NCBI RefSeq assembly: GCF_000585995.1
Contig: NZ_CP007410.1
Span: 3,251,430 to 3,315,429 of the forward strand
Length of the DNA stretch: 64,000 nt
Direction: 5' to 3'
From: Pseudomonas brassicacearum
GTDB taxonomy: Bacteria > Pseudomonadota > Gammaproteobacteria > Pseudomonadales > Pseudomonadaceae
Shown here: positions 51,729 through 61,241 of the stretch, one piece after another
Position numbering within the stretch: the stretch's first letter is position 1
Layout of the letters: the number at the start of each line of letters is the position of its first letter
Translations under genes and position numbers: made by a program
The notes under the pieces: generated by a model
What the model was told of the DNA's origin: nothing
Seen by the model: the letters and a program-made list of their open reading frames with translations, nothing else
Databases searched by the model: none

Positions 51729-54700
51729 ATGGCCATGGATATCCAAACGCTTCGCGAGAACCTCAAGATAGGGCTGGACGGGACGACAACCATCGTTGCC
51801 AGCACGGTGACCACGGCAAAATTCGCCGACTTTTACGGGCGCATTTTCGACAATAAACCTCTGACAATTTCCAATGCGAGCCCCGGTCCCGAAGACGGCG
51901 GCAATACGGTGCAGCGGGTCGGCACCGCATCGCTTTTTCGCCAAGTGGCTAACGCTCCCGTAACAGCCACTTTTGTGCTCGACCCGCAAAGCGGCGACGT
52001 CACTGTCCAGTTGGTGTTCACTTTGATTGGCACAGGACGAAACTGGAAATTTTCCGACAGTTTCCCGGATCTGCCCGTCAGCTTCGACTTCAGTTCCAGT
52101 GTCACCGCTCCCCAGACGTCGGCGCTGGACGATCTCACGCTGACCTCGGCATGGTTCTATGCACTGACCGATGCCACCGTCGTTGATATCGACTTGGGCT
52201 CCACCAAGGCGCCAGTGTCGCTGGACGCAGGGCTCGGTTTCGCCGGCATCGTTGAGCTTAGAGGCGTACTGCTGGCGCTGGAACATCTGCTGGACGTCAA
52301 CGACCGTTTCGCGATCGGCGGAAACATCGTCGAACCCTCCGTGCAGGTGTCGCCGCTGCGCGAGATCGTTAACAATTTCCCATGGAAAGAACAAAACTCG
52401 CCGCCGGGCATCAGCCTGTTCGTGGACCTGGGACTGGAAGTTTCCATTTCCGAAAAGCTTGCGCTTACCCAGACGATCTTCTCGGTCTACAGTCCTTTGA
52501 GCGCGAAATGGTGGATGGCCAACCCCAGCTATGAGCCATTCATGGCGATCAGTGGTGCGCTGACGATACCCAGTGCCGGCCTGACCGTTGAGCTGTCATC
52601 GAAGATTCCCAAAGGCACTCGCAAGCTGGTGATCACCGGAGAATTCAGCGGTTTCACCCTGAGCAATCTGGCGGACCTGCTGGACCTGGCAGGCACCTCG
52701 ACGCTAATCGACTACCTGCCGGGGCCACTGCAAGACGCCCTGCATGATGCCGGCAAGCTGCAGTTGCTGGACGCGGCGATCGCGCTGACGGGGTCGGGCA
52801 CCGGCCTTAGCGTCGACTATGTCTACCTGACCGTTGGTATCCCGAACGCTCAATGGAAGCTGCTGGGCGATGAGTTTCTGCTCGAATCCATATCCGTTGA
52901 GTTCCATGTCACCCTGCCTTTTATCAAGCCTGCACCGGGTGCTTCGATAAATGCGTTGTTCCTGATCGGTAATGCCGCCCAAGTAAACGTTAGCGCCGGC
53001 TATCCTGATTTCTTCATTGCGGGCGAACTGGAGGACGCGGTTACGCTGCCGCTGCAGGCGCTGGTCACGCGGTACTTGCCGTCGATCCAGCCACCGGCCG
53101 ATCTGACGATCGACATGCTGTCGGTCAACATCGATACCCAGGCCGGCTACAACTTTTACACCGAAATGGCCGACTCCCCAGGGTGGGTCATTCCACTGGG
53201 CCCGCACAACCTGGCCATCGAGGACATTCAATTCGGCTTGTCAAAAGGGCTCGGGGCGAACGCTAAGACCTCGGCTCAGTTTGCCGGCGGGCTGGTCTTC
53301 GACGACCGCCTGACGCTGGCCATGTCCTACGATCCCACCCAGGGGGTTGCGCTACGTGGCGCCCTGCCCCAAGTCACGTTGAACGGGCTGATCGGCTGGT
53401 TATGCAACGCTAAAGATGTACTGCCAAGCGGACTCGGCGACTTGACGTTTACTGACTCGACGCTGTTGATCACCAAGAACCAAGATCAATTCAAGCTTTC
53501 GTTCGGAACCCAGGTCGCCAACGCCGGCTCGCTGGCCTTCGAACTCCTGGACCAACAAGGTACGTGGGGCTTTGCTCTCGGTCTGGACTTGTCCCTGTGC
53601 AAGCTGTCGGCGCTGCCAGGACTTTCGTCCATCCAGACATTCCTGGATATCTTTCCTATTGCCGGCGAGGAGGTGGTGATCGTCTCCACCCTGAAGAAGT
53701 CAGATTTCACCTTCCCGGCTTTAGACCTATTTCAAAATCCGCAGATCAAGTCAAAACAAATCACCATTCCAGCCTGGTCAGGTGGACTGCAGGAAGGGTT
53801 CTACTTTTACGCACAGACCCAATTGAAGCAAAACAGGATCCTGCAAAACCTGGCCACAATGCTGTCCATTTCGCCAGACACAAACCTGAATGCAGGGATC
53901 TTCATTGGCACCGACGCCGGCACCCAGGCACGGCTCTTCGCAAATATCAGCACGGTGATCAATCGTTCGGTGACACTGAGTGGTGCCTTGGGCGTACAGA
54001 TACAGGCCGAACAGGTTGAGTTCTATCTGACTGCCACCGCTCGCACCACCATCGAGTCGCAACCGATTCGCTTCGATGTCAGCTTGGCAGTAGTGGAAAA
54101 CGGTGCATTCGTATCGGGCGACATGGTGGTTGAAAACGGGAATGGCACCCTCGATTTCTCGGTATTCAAACTGAAGAGCTTGGCATTCGAGCTTGGCATT
54201 TCCTTCGAGGGAGAACCTTCGATCGGATTTGCCGCCGAACTGGATATCGCCGACATCGATAGCGCCTTGGCGGTGTTCATCGACACCGTGCAACCTAGCC
54301 AGTCAATGGTGGTCGGCGCCATCAGCGACCTCAGCCTGGCCAAGGTCTTTGACGAGTTGACCGGTGCTACTGCCTCGGACTTGCCCGGATTCCTGCGCGA
54401 TGTACTCACCCAGATAGCCGTGGGCCGATTGCACAGCTTCGACAGTGACTGGCAGGCCTGTCACGATGCCCTGAACCATTACGACCTGGCCAAAATTCGC
54501 GAGATGTTCGCCGCCGGCGGAGTTAACCTGCCCGCCGATAGCGGGCAGGTCCAGTTGATTGTGAACACGCCGGACCAGACTTGGTACCTGCTCGACCTTT
54601 CCACGATGTACCACTACGAAATACTGCGTAACGGGCAGCGGATCTCGGTGTCGCTGGAGGCCCAACTGTATGTTGTACCTCAGCAAGTCAGCATCGCGAC

Positions 54701-55643
54701 ACTGACGTTCCCACAGGGTTTCCACCTCTTTGCAGATATCCAGTTTCTGTGGATCCGAGAACAGATCAAGGTCGAGGTCATGCCCCAAAAAGGCATCGCC
54801 TTCAATATTGAGATGGCGCCAATCGTCATCGGCAACGACAAGCTGTTCAAGCTCACCGGCGCCCAGGGCTCGGGCGGCCCTAGTGTGCTGCTGTGCACCT
54901 TCTCGGACGCCACCAACCCGGAACCGCACTATCGAACGCCCGCATTCATGATCTCAGGCGAGGCTTATCTATTGGGTATCGGCCCGCAAATCGATATCGA
55001 CGTTCGGGCCGACCATTGTCATTTTGAACTCAAGGACACCACCTTTGGAGGCTCGACCTTCAACCTCCTGGCCGATATCGACGGTATCGACTCAATCAAC
55101 GCACAGGGTTCGGCCAGCGTCGGCATCAACGAGTCCATCGATCTGGGGCCGCTCGGCACGCTGACCATCGACGACACCCTCAATGCCGACCTGGCCTTCG
55201 GCAGCACAAAGCAGGGAATATTTGCCAACGCGTCGTTCAGCTTCACCTTGGCCAGCAGCACTCATGACATCGCCCGCTTCGACCTGGATATCAACGTCGG
55301 TCCTCTGGACAATCTCCCGGGCATCCTGCTGGACAAGATCAAACAGTTCTTTGTCGAATTGTTCCAGGACGCGAAGAAATGGTTGGAATATGTCTATCAG
55401 GGCATCCTGAAGGGAATTGAAGAGATCGAGCAAATCGGCAAGGTCCTCAGAGATACCTTCAAACTTGCGTGGAAGCAGGCCGCCCTCTTTCTGCAAGCCG
55501 TTGGTTATGCGGCCGAGGACGTGGAGAAGATGCTGATTGCAGTCTTCAACAAAACCCTCGAAGAGGCGCAAGAAATCGTCGACTTCCTTTACAACAGCAT
55601 CAAGAACTGCGCGATGAAGAGCGGCCTGCTGGCCGCAGCATGA
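51729..55643 (+). CDS. Giant 1304-residue beta-rich protein with amphipathic tail
   Basis: The largest gene of the window. The protein has no signal peptide and no family I recognise. Repeated units combine strands and short helices (for example ISGALTIPSAGLTVELSSKI, LSNLADLLDLAGTSTLIDYL, IDMLSVNIDTQAGYNFYTEM), with at least four similar domains spread over residues 100-1130. The last 130 residues are a long helix set rich in Lys, Glu and aromatics (KIKQFFVELFQDAKKWLEYV, then ILKGIEEIEQIGKVLRDTF) that could lie on or insert into a membrane. It resembles large fungal and bacterial orphan proteins in style. A lipid-handling or pore-forming role is conceivable but unproven. Confidence 0.7.
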   Translation: MAMDIQTLRENLKIGLDGTTTIVASTVTTAKFADFYGRIFDNKPLTISNASPGPEDGGNTVQRVGTASLFRQVANAPVTATFVLDPQSGDVTVQLVFTLIGTGRNWKFSDSFPDLPVSFDFSSSVTAPQTSALDDLTLTSAWFYALTDATVVDIDLGSTKAPVSLDAGLGFAGIVELRGVLLALEHLLDVNDRFAIGGNIVEPSVQVSPLREIVNNFPWKEQNSPPGISLFVDLGLEVSISEKLALTQTIFSVYSPLSAKWWMANPSYEPFMAISGALTIPSAGLTVELSSKIPKGTRKLVITGEFSGFTLSNLADLLDLAGTSTLIDYLPGPLQDALHDAGKLQLLDAAIALTGSGTGLSVDYVYLTVGIPNAQWKLLGDEFLLESISVEFHVTLPFIKPAPGASINALFLIGNAAQVNVSAGYPDFFIAGELEDAVTLPLQALVTRYLPSIQPPADLTIDMLSVNIDTQAGYNFYTEMADSPGWVIPLGPHNLAIEDIQFGLSKGLGANAKTSAQFAGGLVFDDRLTLAMSYDPTQGVALRGALPQVTLNGLIGWLCNAKDVLPSGLGDLTFTDSTLLITKNQDQFKLSFGTQVANAGSLAFELLDQQGTWGFALGLDLSLCKLSALPGLSSIQTFLDIFPIAGEEVVIVSTLKKSDFTFPALDLFQNPQIKSKQITIPAWSGGLQEGFYFYAQTQLKQNRILQNLATMLSISPDTNLNAGIFIGTDAGTQARLFANISTVINRSVTLSGALGVQIQAEQVEFYLTATARTTIESQPIRFDVSLAVVENGAFVSGDMVVENGNGTLDFSVFKLKSLAFELGISFEGEPSIGFAAELDIADIDSALAVFIDTVQPSQSMVVGAISDLSLAKVFDELTGATASDLPGFLRDVLTQIAVGRLHSFDSDWQACHDALNHYDLAKIREMFAAGGVNLPADSGQVQLIVNTPDQTWYLLDLSTMYHYEILRNGQRISVSLEAQLYVVPQQVSIATLTFPQGFHLFADIQFLWIREQIKVEVMPQKGIAFNIEMAPIVIGNDKLFKLTGAQGSGGPSVLLCTFSDATNPEPHYRTPAFMISGEAYLLGIGPQIDIDVRADHCHFELKDTTFGGSTFNLLADIDGIDSINAQGSASVGINESIDLGPLGTLTIDDTLNADLAFGSTKQGIFANASFSFTLASSTHDIARFDLDINVGPLDNLPGILLDKIKQFFVELFQDAKKWLEYVYQGILKGIEEIEQIGKVLRDTFKLAWKQAALFLQAVGYAAEDVEKMLIAVFNKTLEEAQEIVDFLYNSIKNCAMKSGLLAAA

Positions 55644-55695
55644 TAGAGCGGTCATGTTTCGATTCTGCACCAGCGACTGAGAGGCCTGCAGCGAC

Positions 55696-56568
55696 ATGAA
55701 ATCAGACAATGTATTCATCTTTAATATCGAGTCGGACGCACATGGAGCAGTTGCCAATAGCGCAAACGCTCTTTTCGTAAAACACACCAAAACCGACCGT
55801 ATAACAAAGCGAGTCTTTTTCGTAGAAGTTGATAAGGCGCGCGCAGCAAAAATAACAAAGATCTGGATGAATGAACACTTAATAGCAGAAGCAGACCGAA
55901 AGCCCATAGATTTAAATCAAGATATTAAAACGCTACTGGAAACCCATCTGCCCGCCGGCGAATCCTCTGTCGGAGCCTATCTGGTTGCACATGCACTCGC
56001 CGGGTATTTTGCTGGCGAAGACCCGCTAATATGGGGTGACTTCCTAGGGAGCCCTCCTTGGCCTGTTTTTTCAAAAATCGTCTTTGACGCCTGTAAGGCC
56101 GCTAACCCCACACCTATTTTCACAGAAGATTACTTCGAGGATCTTTTGCAGAAGCCCGAGCTGGTTCCTCTCATTCAGAAAAACGACAAGGCAGAAGACT
56201 CCTTGAGCTTTATTTCCATGTTCCTGTACTTCTATAAAGAGCGCGTTGAAAAGAGACCCGACAAGAAAGAAGCGTTCAAAATCAGGGTCGCGGGATGGCC
56301 AAACTTCATAACGGTCGCCAGCGAGAGCTTGCAGAAGCCAATAAAAGGATACAACTTTGGCCCGGCTCATACCGATAAGGAAAGAGGCGTCTATGGCAGA
56401 AAAGTAACAGCCTTCGAGAATCCTAACAAAGCCAGCAATACCAAAGAACTTTATGGCCTGGCAAAAGACAATCGACACCTGAAGAAAAAAATAATGTACG
56501 CAGCGAAGGCAAGTGGTCAGTCAACGTTCTTTGAAATCACCCAAGATGAAGACTGGGTTGACAGATAG
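55696..56568 (+). CDS. Unknown AT-richer protein at the operon end
   Basis: A 290-residue protein of unknown family (MKSDNVFIFNIESDAHGAV, then YLVAHALAGYFAGEDPLIWG, and a Lys-rich C-terminus NRHLKKKIMYAAKASGQ). Base composition is clearly AT-richer and codon use less typical than in the nine genes before it, pointing to a separate origin. It starts 52 bases behind the giant gene on the same strand. It could be an immunity or modulator protein for the operon, but no evidence shows this. Confidence 0.65.
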   Translation: MKSDNVFIFNIESDAHGAVANSANALFVKHTKTDRITKRVFFVEVDKARAAKITKIWMNEHLIAEADRKPIDLNQDIKTLLETHLPAGESSVGAYLVAHALAGYFAGEDPLIWGDFLGSPPWPVFSKIVFDACKAANPTPIFTEDYFEDLLQKPELVPLIQKNDKAEDSLSFISMFLYFYKERVEKRPDKKEAFKIRVAGWPNFITVASESLQKPIKGYNFGPAHTDKERGVYGRKVTAFENPNKASNTKELYGLAKDNRHLKKKIMYAAKASGQSTFFEITQDEDWVDR

Positions 56569-56715
56569 ATTCGAAGCCGCAGGCCGTTGGCAGGTCTTTC
56601 TGGCTATCCAGTCAATTCGCAAGATTAGGCAATTATCCCCCCGGATTGTGCAATCAGCCCCATGGATTGCTTCCTATAGTTAACCAGAGCCAAACCATCT
56701 GGAGCTGGTCCCCCT

Positions 56716-57189
56716 ATGAGCGTTCTCAACATCAACGGCCGTGAATACACGGTCGACATAGACCCTGGAACCCCCATCCTCTGGACCCTGCGCGACACGC
56801 TGGGCATGACCGGCACCAAGTTCGGCTGCGGCGCGGCGCTGTGTGGTGCCTGCACTGTGCACCTCGATGGCCAGGCCATTCGCTCCTGCGTGACGCCCAT
56901 TGCCGCCGCCGAAGGCAAGCAGATCACCACCATCGAAGCGGCCACCAATGGCAGTGACCCGGTCGGCAGCGCCGTGCACGAGGCCTGGGTCAAGCACGAT
57001 GTGGCGCAATGCGGCTACTGCCAGAGCGGCCAGATCATGAGCGCGACCGCCTTCCTCAAGGCCCAGCCCAAGGGCAAGCAGCCTACAGTGGCTGAAATCG
57101 ATTCGGCCATGGCAGGCAATATCTGCCGCTGTGGCACCTACGCCCGTATTCGCGCCGCGGTGGCTGATGCCGCCAAAGCCCTCGCCTGA
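56716..57189 (+). CDS. 2Fe-2S subunit of a molybdenum hydroxylase
   Basis: A 157-residue small subunit with the plant-type ferredoxin cluster (CGAALCGACTVHLDG) and the second 2Fe-2S domain (QCGYCQSGQIM and CRCGTY). It passes electrons from the molybdenum site of the next product. The type matches isoquinoline 1-oxidoreductase alpha and aldehyde oxidoreductases of proteobacteria. It starts 12 bases ahead of the large subunit. Confidence 0.94.
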   Translation: MSVLNINGREYTVDIDPGTPILWTLRDTLGMTGTKFGCGAALCGACTVHLDGQAIRSCVTPIAAAEGKQITTIEAATNGSDPVGSAVHEAWVKHDVAQCGYCQSGQIMSATAFLKAQPKGKQPTVAEIDSAMAGNICRCGTYARIRAAVADAAKALA

Positions 57190-57201
57190 TCGGAGCTCGC
57201 C

Positions 57202-59442
57202 ATGTTGAACGACATTCTTTCCGATGAGATTCCGCGCGCCTTACAGCACATGTTTGAACGCGATGATGCCGACAGCCCCGCTACCCTTCCCCGCCGCAGC
57301 TTTCTCAAGATTGTCGGCATCGGTGGGCTGGCCCTCGGTGCGTTTCCACACCTAGCCCTGGCGCAAGAGGCCAACGCTGCCGGCGCTCAAGCGCTCAAGC
57401 CGACTCAGCAGCCCTCCGCCTTCGTGCAGATCGCGCCTAACGGCGAGGTCACGGTGACCATCAACCGGCTGGAGTTCGGCCAGGGTGTGCAGACCGGCCT
57501 GCCAATGATTCTTGCCGAAGAGCTGGATGCTGACTGGAGTCTGGTGCGCAGCCGTAACGGCAACAGCGACGTGGCCTACCAGGACCCCATCTTCGGCATG
57601 CACCTTACCGGCGGCTCCAATTCGATCAAGAACAGCTACATCCAGTACCGCGAGCTCGGTGCCCGTGCCCGCGCCATGTTGCTGGCCGCGGCCGCCGCGC
57701 GATGGCACGTCGACGTGGCGAGCCTGAGCACCCAAGCCGGCACGGTGCTCGGTCCGGACGGTCGTAAAGCAAACTACGGTGAACTGGCCGAAGCCGCGAT
57801 GGCGATGCCTGTGCCCGAGAAGGTCACGCTCAAGGATCCCAAGGACTTTCGCATCATCGGCCAGGCCACCACGCGCATCGATGCCAAGGCCAAGAGCAGT
57901 GGCCAGCAGGATTTCGGCATCGACATGCACCTGCCCGGGCAGTTGACTGCCGTGGTCGCCCGGCCACCGGTATTCGGTGCCAAAATCGCCTCGTTGGATG
58001 ACAGCGCGGCGCGTGCGACGAAGGGCGTAAAAGCCGTGTTGCGCGTACCGTTGGACGGCGGTGCGGAAGGCGTTGCAGTGGTGGCGGACGGTTACTGGCA
58101 GGCCAAGCAGGCACGCGATGCGCTAAAGATCGAATGGAATTCGGACGCAGTAGAAAAAGTGGACAGCGAAACCCAATTGGCTCAATACCGCGATCTGGCC
58201 GGTCAACCCGGCCCACTCCACTTCGATGCCGACATGACGCCCCTTGCCACCGCGCCGCATCAACTGGAAGCCGAGTTCATCTTCCCCTACCTCGCCCACG
58301 CCCCCATGGAGCCGCTGAACTGCACCGTGCAGCTTGCCGAGGATGGCGCCCAACTGTGGGTCGGCACGCAGTTTCCCGGTGGCGATGGTGCCGCAGCCGC
58401 CAAGGTGCTGGGTCTCAAGCCCGAACAGATCCAGGTGAACGTGCAGACCGCGGGCGGCGGCTTTGGTCGACGTGGCGTGCCCACCAACGATTTCGCCGTG
58501 CTGGCATGTGAAGTGGCCAAGGCCGCGCGCACCGCCGGGCTGAATGTACCGATCCGCACCCTCTGGAGCCGGGAAGATGACATCAAGGGTGGCTACTACC
58601 GGCCCATGCACTTGCACCGCGCACGCATCGGTTTTGATGACACCGGCAAGGTCCTGGCCTGGGACCATGCCCTGGTCGGGCAGTCGATCATCACCGGCAC
58701 CGTGTTCGGCGGGCGGGTGAAAAACGGCATCGACCCTACCGCGACGGAAGGCCTGCGCAATCCTTACCCGATACCGATGCGCCTGACAGTCCATCATCCA
58801 AAACTCAACGTACCCGTACTCTGGTGGCGCAGCGTAGGCTCTACTCATACGGCCTTTGTCATGGAGACGCTGATCGATGAGATCGCCCGGACAACCAAGC
58901 AAGATCCGGTGGCCTACCGGATGAAACTGTTTGGCGATCAAAGTCCTCGCCATCGCGCGGCCCTGCAACTGGCCGTGGACAAGAGCGAATATGGTAAGCG
59001 TCAGCTCCCTGCCGGCCGTGCCTGGGGCGTGGCGGTACATGAGTCGTTCAGTTCCGTGGTGGCTTACGTCGTGGAGGCCTCGGTACAGGACGGTCGCCCG
59101 GTATTGCACCGTGCCACCGCTGGCGTTCACTGCAACCTGGCCGTCAACCCGCGCAGCGTGGAAGCCCAGGTGCAAGGCGCGGCCCTGATGGGCTTGTCCA
59201 TGTGCCTGCCGGGCGGCGCCATCACGTTGAAGGACGGTGTCGTGCAACAAAGCAACTTTGCCGACTTCAGCGTGCCGCGCATTACCGACATGCCGGAGTT
59301 TGCCGTTCACATCGTGCCAAGCGCCGAACCACCTACCGGGATGGGCGAGCCCGGCCTGCCCGCGTTGGCCCCGGCTTTTGCGAATGCCATCGCGAGCCTG
59401 ACGGGCAAGCCGATGCGGCAGTTGCCGTTCAAGTTGGCGTGA
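57202..59442 (+). CDS. Molybdopterin subunit of a periplasmic molybdenum hydroxylase
   Basis: A 746-residue large subunit of the xanthine dehydrogenase family, isoquinoline oxidoreductase beta-like. A twin-arginine signal (RRSFLKIVGIGGLALGAF) lies near residues 33-50, so it is exported folded with its cofactor and may carry the small subunit along. GGGFGRRG and GMGEPGLPALAPAF (with the catalytic-type Glu) are Moco motifs. The substrate, an aldehyde or N-heterocycle, cannot be told. No separate FAD subunit is present, so electrons probably go to a cytochrome. Confidence 0.92.
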   Translation: MLNDILSDEIPRALQHMFERDDADSPATLPRRSFLKIVGIGGLALGAFPHLALAQEANAAGAQALKPTQQPSAFVQIAPNGEVTVTINRLEFGQGVQTGLPMILAEELDADWSLVRSRNGNSDVAYQDPIFGMHLTGGSNSIKNSYIQYRELGARARAMLLAAAAARWHVDVASLSTQAGTVLGPDGRKANYGELAEAAMAMPVPEKVTLKDPKDFRIIGQATTRIDAKAKSSGQQDFGIDMHLPGQLTAVVARPPVFGAKIASLDDSAARATKGVKAVLRVPLDGGAEGVAVVADGYWQAKQARDALKIEWNSDAVEKVDSETQLAQYRDLAGQPGPLHFDADMTPLATAPHQLEAEFIFPYLAHAPMEPLNCTVQLAEDGAQLWVGTQFPGGDGAAAAKVLGLKPEQIQVNVQTAGGGFGRRGVPTNDFAVLACEVAKAARTAGLNVPIRTLWSREDDIKGGYYRPMHLHRARIGFDDTGKVLAWDHALVGQSIITGTVFGGRVKNGIDPTATEGLRNPYPIPMRLTVHHPKLNVPVLWWRSVGSTHTAFVMETLIDEIARTTKQDPVAYRMKLFGDQSPRHRAALQLAVDKSEYGKRQLPAGRAWGVAVHESFSSVVAYVVEASVQDGRPVLHRATAGVHCNLAVNPRSVEAQVQGAALMGLSMCLPGGAITLKDGVVQQSNFADFSVPRITDMPEFAVHIVPSAEPPTGMGEPGLPALAPAFANAIASLTGKPMRQLPFKLA

Positions 59443-59481
59443 CCGTCCGGGAACGGCAACTGTGCATCCGCCAGGTCGCGG

Positions 59482-60567
59482 TCAGAGATGATCTGCGTCG
59501 ATCACCGCCTGGGCGAAAGCCTGCGGAGCTTCCTGCGGCAAGTTATGGCCGACACCGCCGTCGATCAGGCGATGCTCGTAGTGACCGGTGAAACGCTTGG
59601 CATAGGCTTCTGCTGGGGGATGCGGTGCGCCGTTGGCATCGCCTTCCAGGGTGATGGTCGGTACGCTGATGGCCGGGAACGCCGCCAGTTTTTTCTCCAG
59701 CGCGGCGTATTTGGCCTCGCCCTTGACCAGGCCCAGGCGCCAGCGATAGTTGAAGATCGAAACGGCGACGTGGTCGGGGTTCTGCAAGGCACCGGCGCTT
59801 CGGTCGAAGGTCGCGTCATCGAAATTCCACTTCGGCGATGCGAGTTTCCAGATCAGCTTGGCGAAGTCGTGAGTGTTCTTCTCGTAGCCCAGCCGGCCGC
59901 GCTCTGTGGCGAAGTAGAACTGATACCACCACTGCAACTCCGCGGCAGGCGGCAACGGCGCCTTGCCCGCCTCCTGGCTGCCGATCAGGTAACCGCTAAC
60001 CGCCACCAGCGCTTTCACCCGTTCCGGCCAAAGGGCCGCGACAATGTCGGCGGTGCGTGCGCCCCAGTCATAACCGCCGAGCACGGCTTGCTTGATGTTC
60101 AGGGCGTCCATGAAGTCAATGAGATCGCTGGCCAGCGCCGAAGGTTGGCCGTTGCGCAGGGTCTTGGCTGACAGGAAACGTGTATCGCCAAAACCGCGAG
60201 CGTAGGGAATCAACACCCGGTAGCCTTTCTCGGCCAGTGCTGGTGCGACGTCGGCGTAGCTATGGATGTCGTAGGGCCAACCGTGCAACAGAATCACCAC
60301 CGGCCCGTTGGCAGGCCCGACTTCGGCGTAGGCAACGTCCAGCAGGCCAGCCTTGACGTGCTTGAGCGGGCCGAACGAAGTGTGACTGCCGGGAGTAATG
60401 GCGCCAACCGTGCTGGCAGGCTCACTCGCAGCCACCTCGGCAGCACTGGCCTGGGATGAGGAAAACCCCAACGCCCCCAACTGCATCAAGGCGAACGCCA
60501 GGATGGAGGGTGCGAGCAGGCGCCGATGCCGGGATGCGGGTTTTTGCTTCAACTGTGTGGTGCCCAT
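59482..60567 (-). CDS. Exported epoxide-hydrolase-like alpha/beta hydrolase
   Basis: A 361-residue protein with a basic N-terminus and signal peptide (LLAPSILAFALMQLGALGF, ending near QASAAE). The core has HGWPYD, the nucleophile aspartate in GGYDWGAR and the final histidine in GGVGHNLP, the set of epoxide hydrolases and haloalkane dehalogenases. It should act in the periplasm. AAGGAG stands before the ATG. It converges with the molybdenum hydroxylase genes. Confidence 0.9.
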   Translation of the reverse strand: MGTTQLKQKPASRHRRLLAPSILAFALMQLGALGFSSSQASAAEVAASEPASTVGAITPGSHTSFGPLKHVKAGLLDVAYAEVGPANGPVVILLHGWPYDIHSYADVAPALAEKGYRVLIPYARGFGDTRFLSAKTLRNGQPSALASDLIDFMDALNIKQAVLGGYDWGARTADIVAALWPERVKALVAVSGYLIGSQEAGKAPLPPAAELQWWYQFYFATERGRLGYEKNTHDFAKLIWKLASPKWNFDDATFDRSAGALQNPDHVAVSIFNYRWRLGLVKGEAKYAALEKKLAAFPAISVPTITLEGDANGAPHPPAEAYAKRFTGHYEHRLIDGGVGHNLPQEAPQAFAQAVIDADHL

Positions 60568-61166
60568 GGTTTATCTCCTTGCGAACGGCGGATGAGCTGG
60601 TGAGACGGCTTGTGCTGTCTCGATGGGGGCCATTTGACGCCGGGCAGGTATCTCGTATGTGTCACCGACCGGCCTCAAAAGAAACAGTCCGTATCGACAG
60701 GTGGCCTGGATACACAGAGATACATTTGTATCTGGAGGGCTTGACGTGCTGGGCAAACCGCGGAGTGAGGTCCATTCGGCGAATGCCGGGAGGGCTCCCG
60801 GCAGAAGTCAGCCGAACTTAGAGCGGCGAGCCTCTGACTTCCATGGATTGGACGCCGACTTGCAATTAATCAATTAAATTATCGAGCGTCACGCAGTCGC
60901 CTGCCGCTTTAAATCCATACAATTCAATCGACTGTGCAATATGAGGGGGAGGAATTACTGAATACGACCCAATCACTAAATAACAAATAGGGTTAAACTT
61001 TGATCATTGGCGTAAAATCATCCGATCATCAAATAAATGAACGCTCACCCATCGCTGCATATCTAATAAAAGTAACAATGCGACCTTTCACATAAATGCA
61101 AGCCTATCAACAAGACTTCGGCCATCGCAGTACGTGTTGGTCTGGTAGTCCGTTGGAAATTCATAA

Positions 61167-61191
61167 TATTCAACACAATGCCTGTTGAATA
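61167..61191. promoter_or_regulatory. Dyad TATTCAACA-N7-TGTTGAATA
   Basis: A perfect nine-base-arm inverted repeat, 51 bases before the cytochrome c start codon. Its symmetry and place suggest a binding site for a dimeric regulator. It does not match the ANR/Dnr or NarL consensus. Confidence 0.5.
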
Positions 61192-61195
61192 AACC

Positions 61196-61223
61196 GAAAG
61201 CAGGCCGTTTCGAGTCTGCTTTC
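61196..61223 (+). other. Leader hairpin of the cytochrome c gene
   Basis: GAAAGCAG at 61196-61203 pairs with CTGCTTTC at 61216-61223. It lies directly behind the dyad and seven bases before the ribosome site GAGGAAA, so it may shape translation or stability of the message. Confidence 0.45.
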
Positions 61224-61241
61224 TTGTCCGAGGAAACACTG

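Larger units (their letters stand above)
60568..61241. other. Gene-free AT-rich gap before the cytochrome c gene
   Basis: This 674-base gap has no convincing gene. It contains a perfect nine-base-arm palindrome (TGCCGGGAG to CTCCCGGCA, 60784-60803), then an AT-rich stretch (60860-61110), and two inverted repeats just ahead of the cytochrome c gene. A TTGAT at about 61000 has no matching ATCAA partner at ANR/Dnr spacing, so I do not call an anaerobic box. Confidence 0.55.

Noticed and set aside
43403..56568. Botulinum-type OrfX/P47 toxin cluster
   Set aside because: The overall logic is similar, but I cannot match any product to OrfX or P47 by sequence and no neurotoxin-like protease is present, so the name is not applied.
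60995..61040. ANR/FNR-type box ahead of the cytochrome c gene
   Set aside because: TTGAT and ATCAA half sites occur, but never with the required four-base gap.
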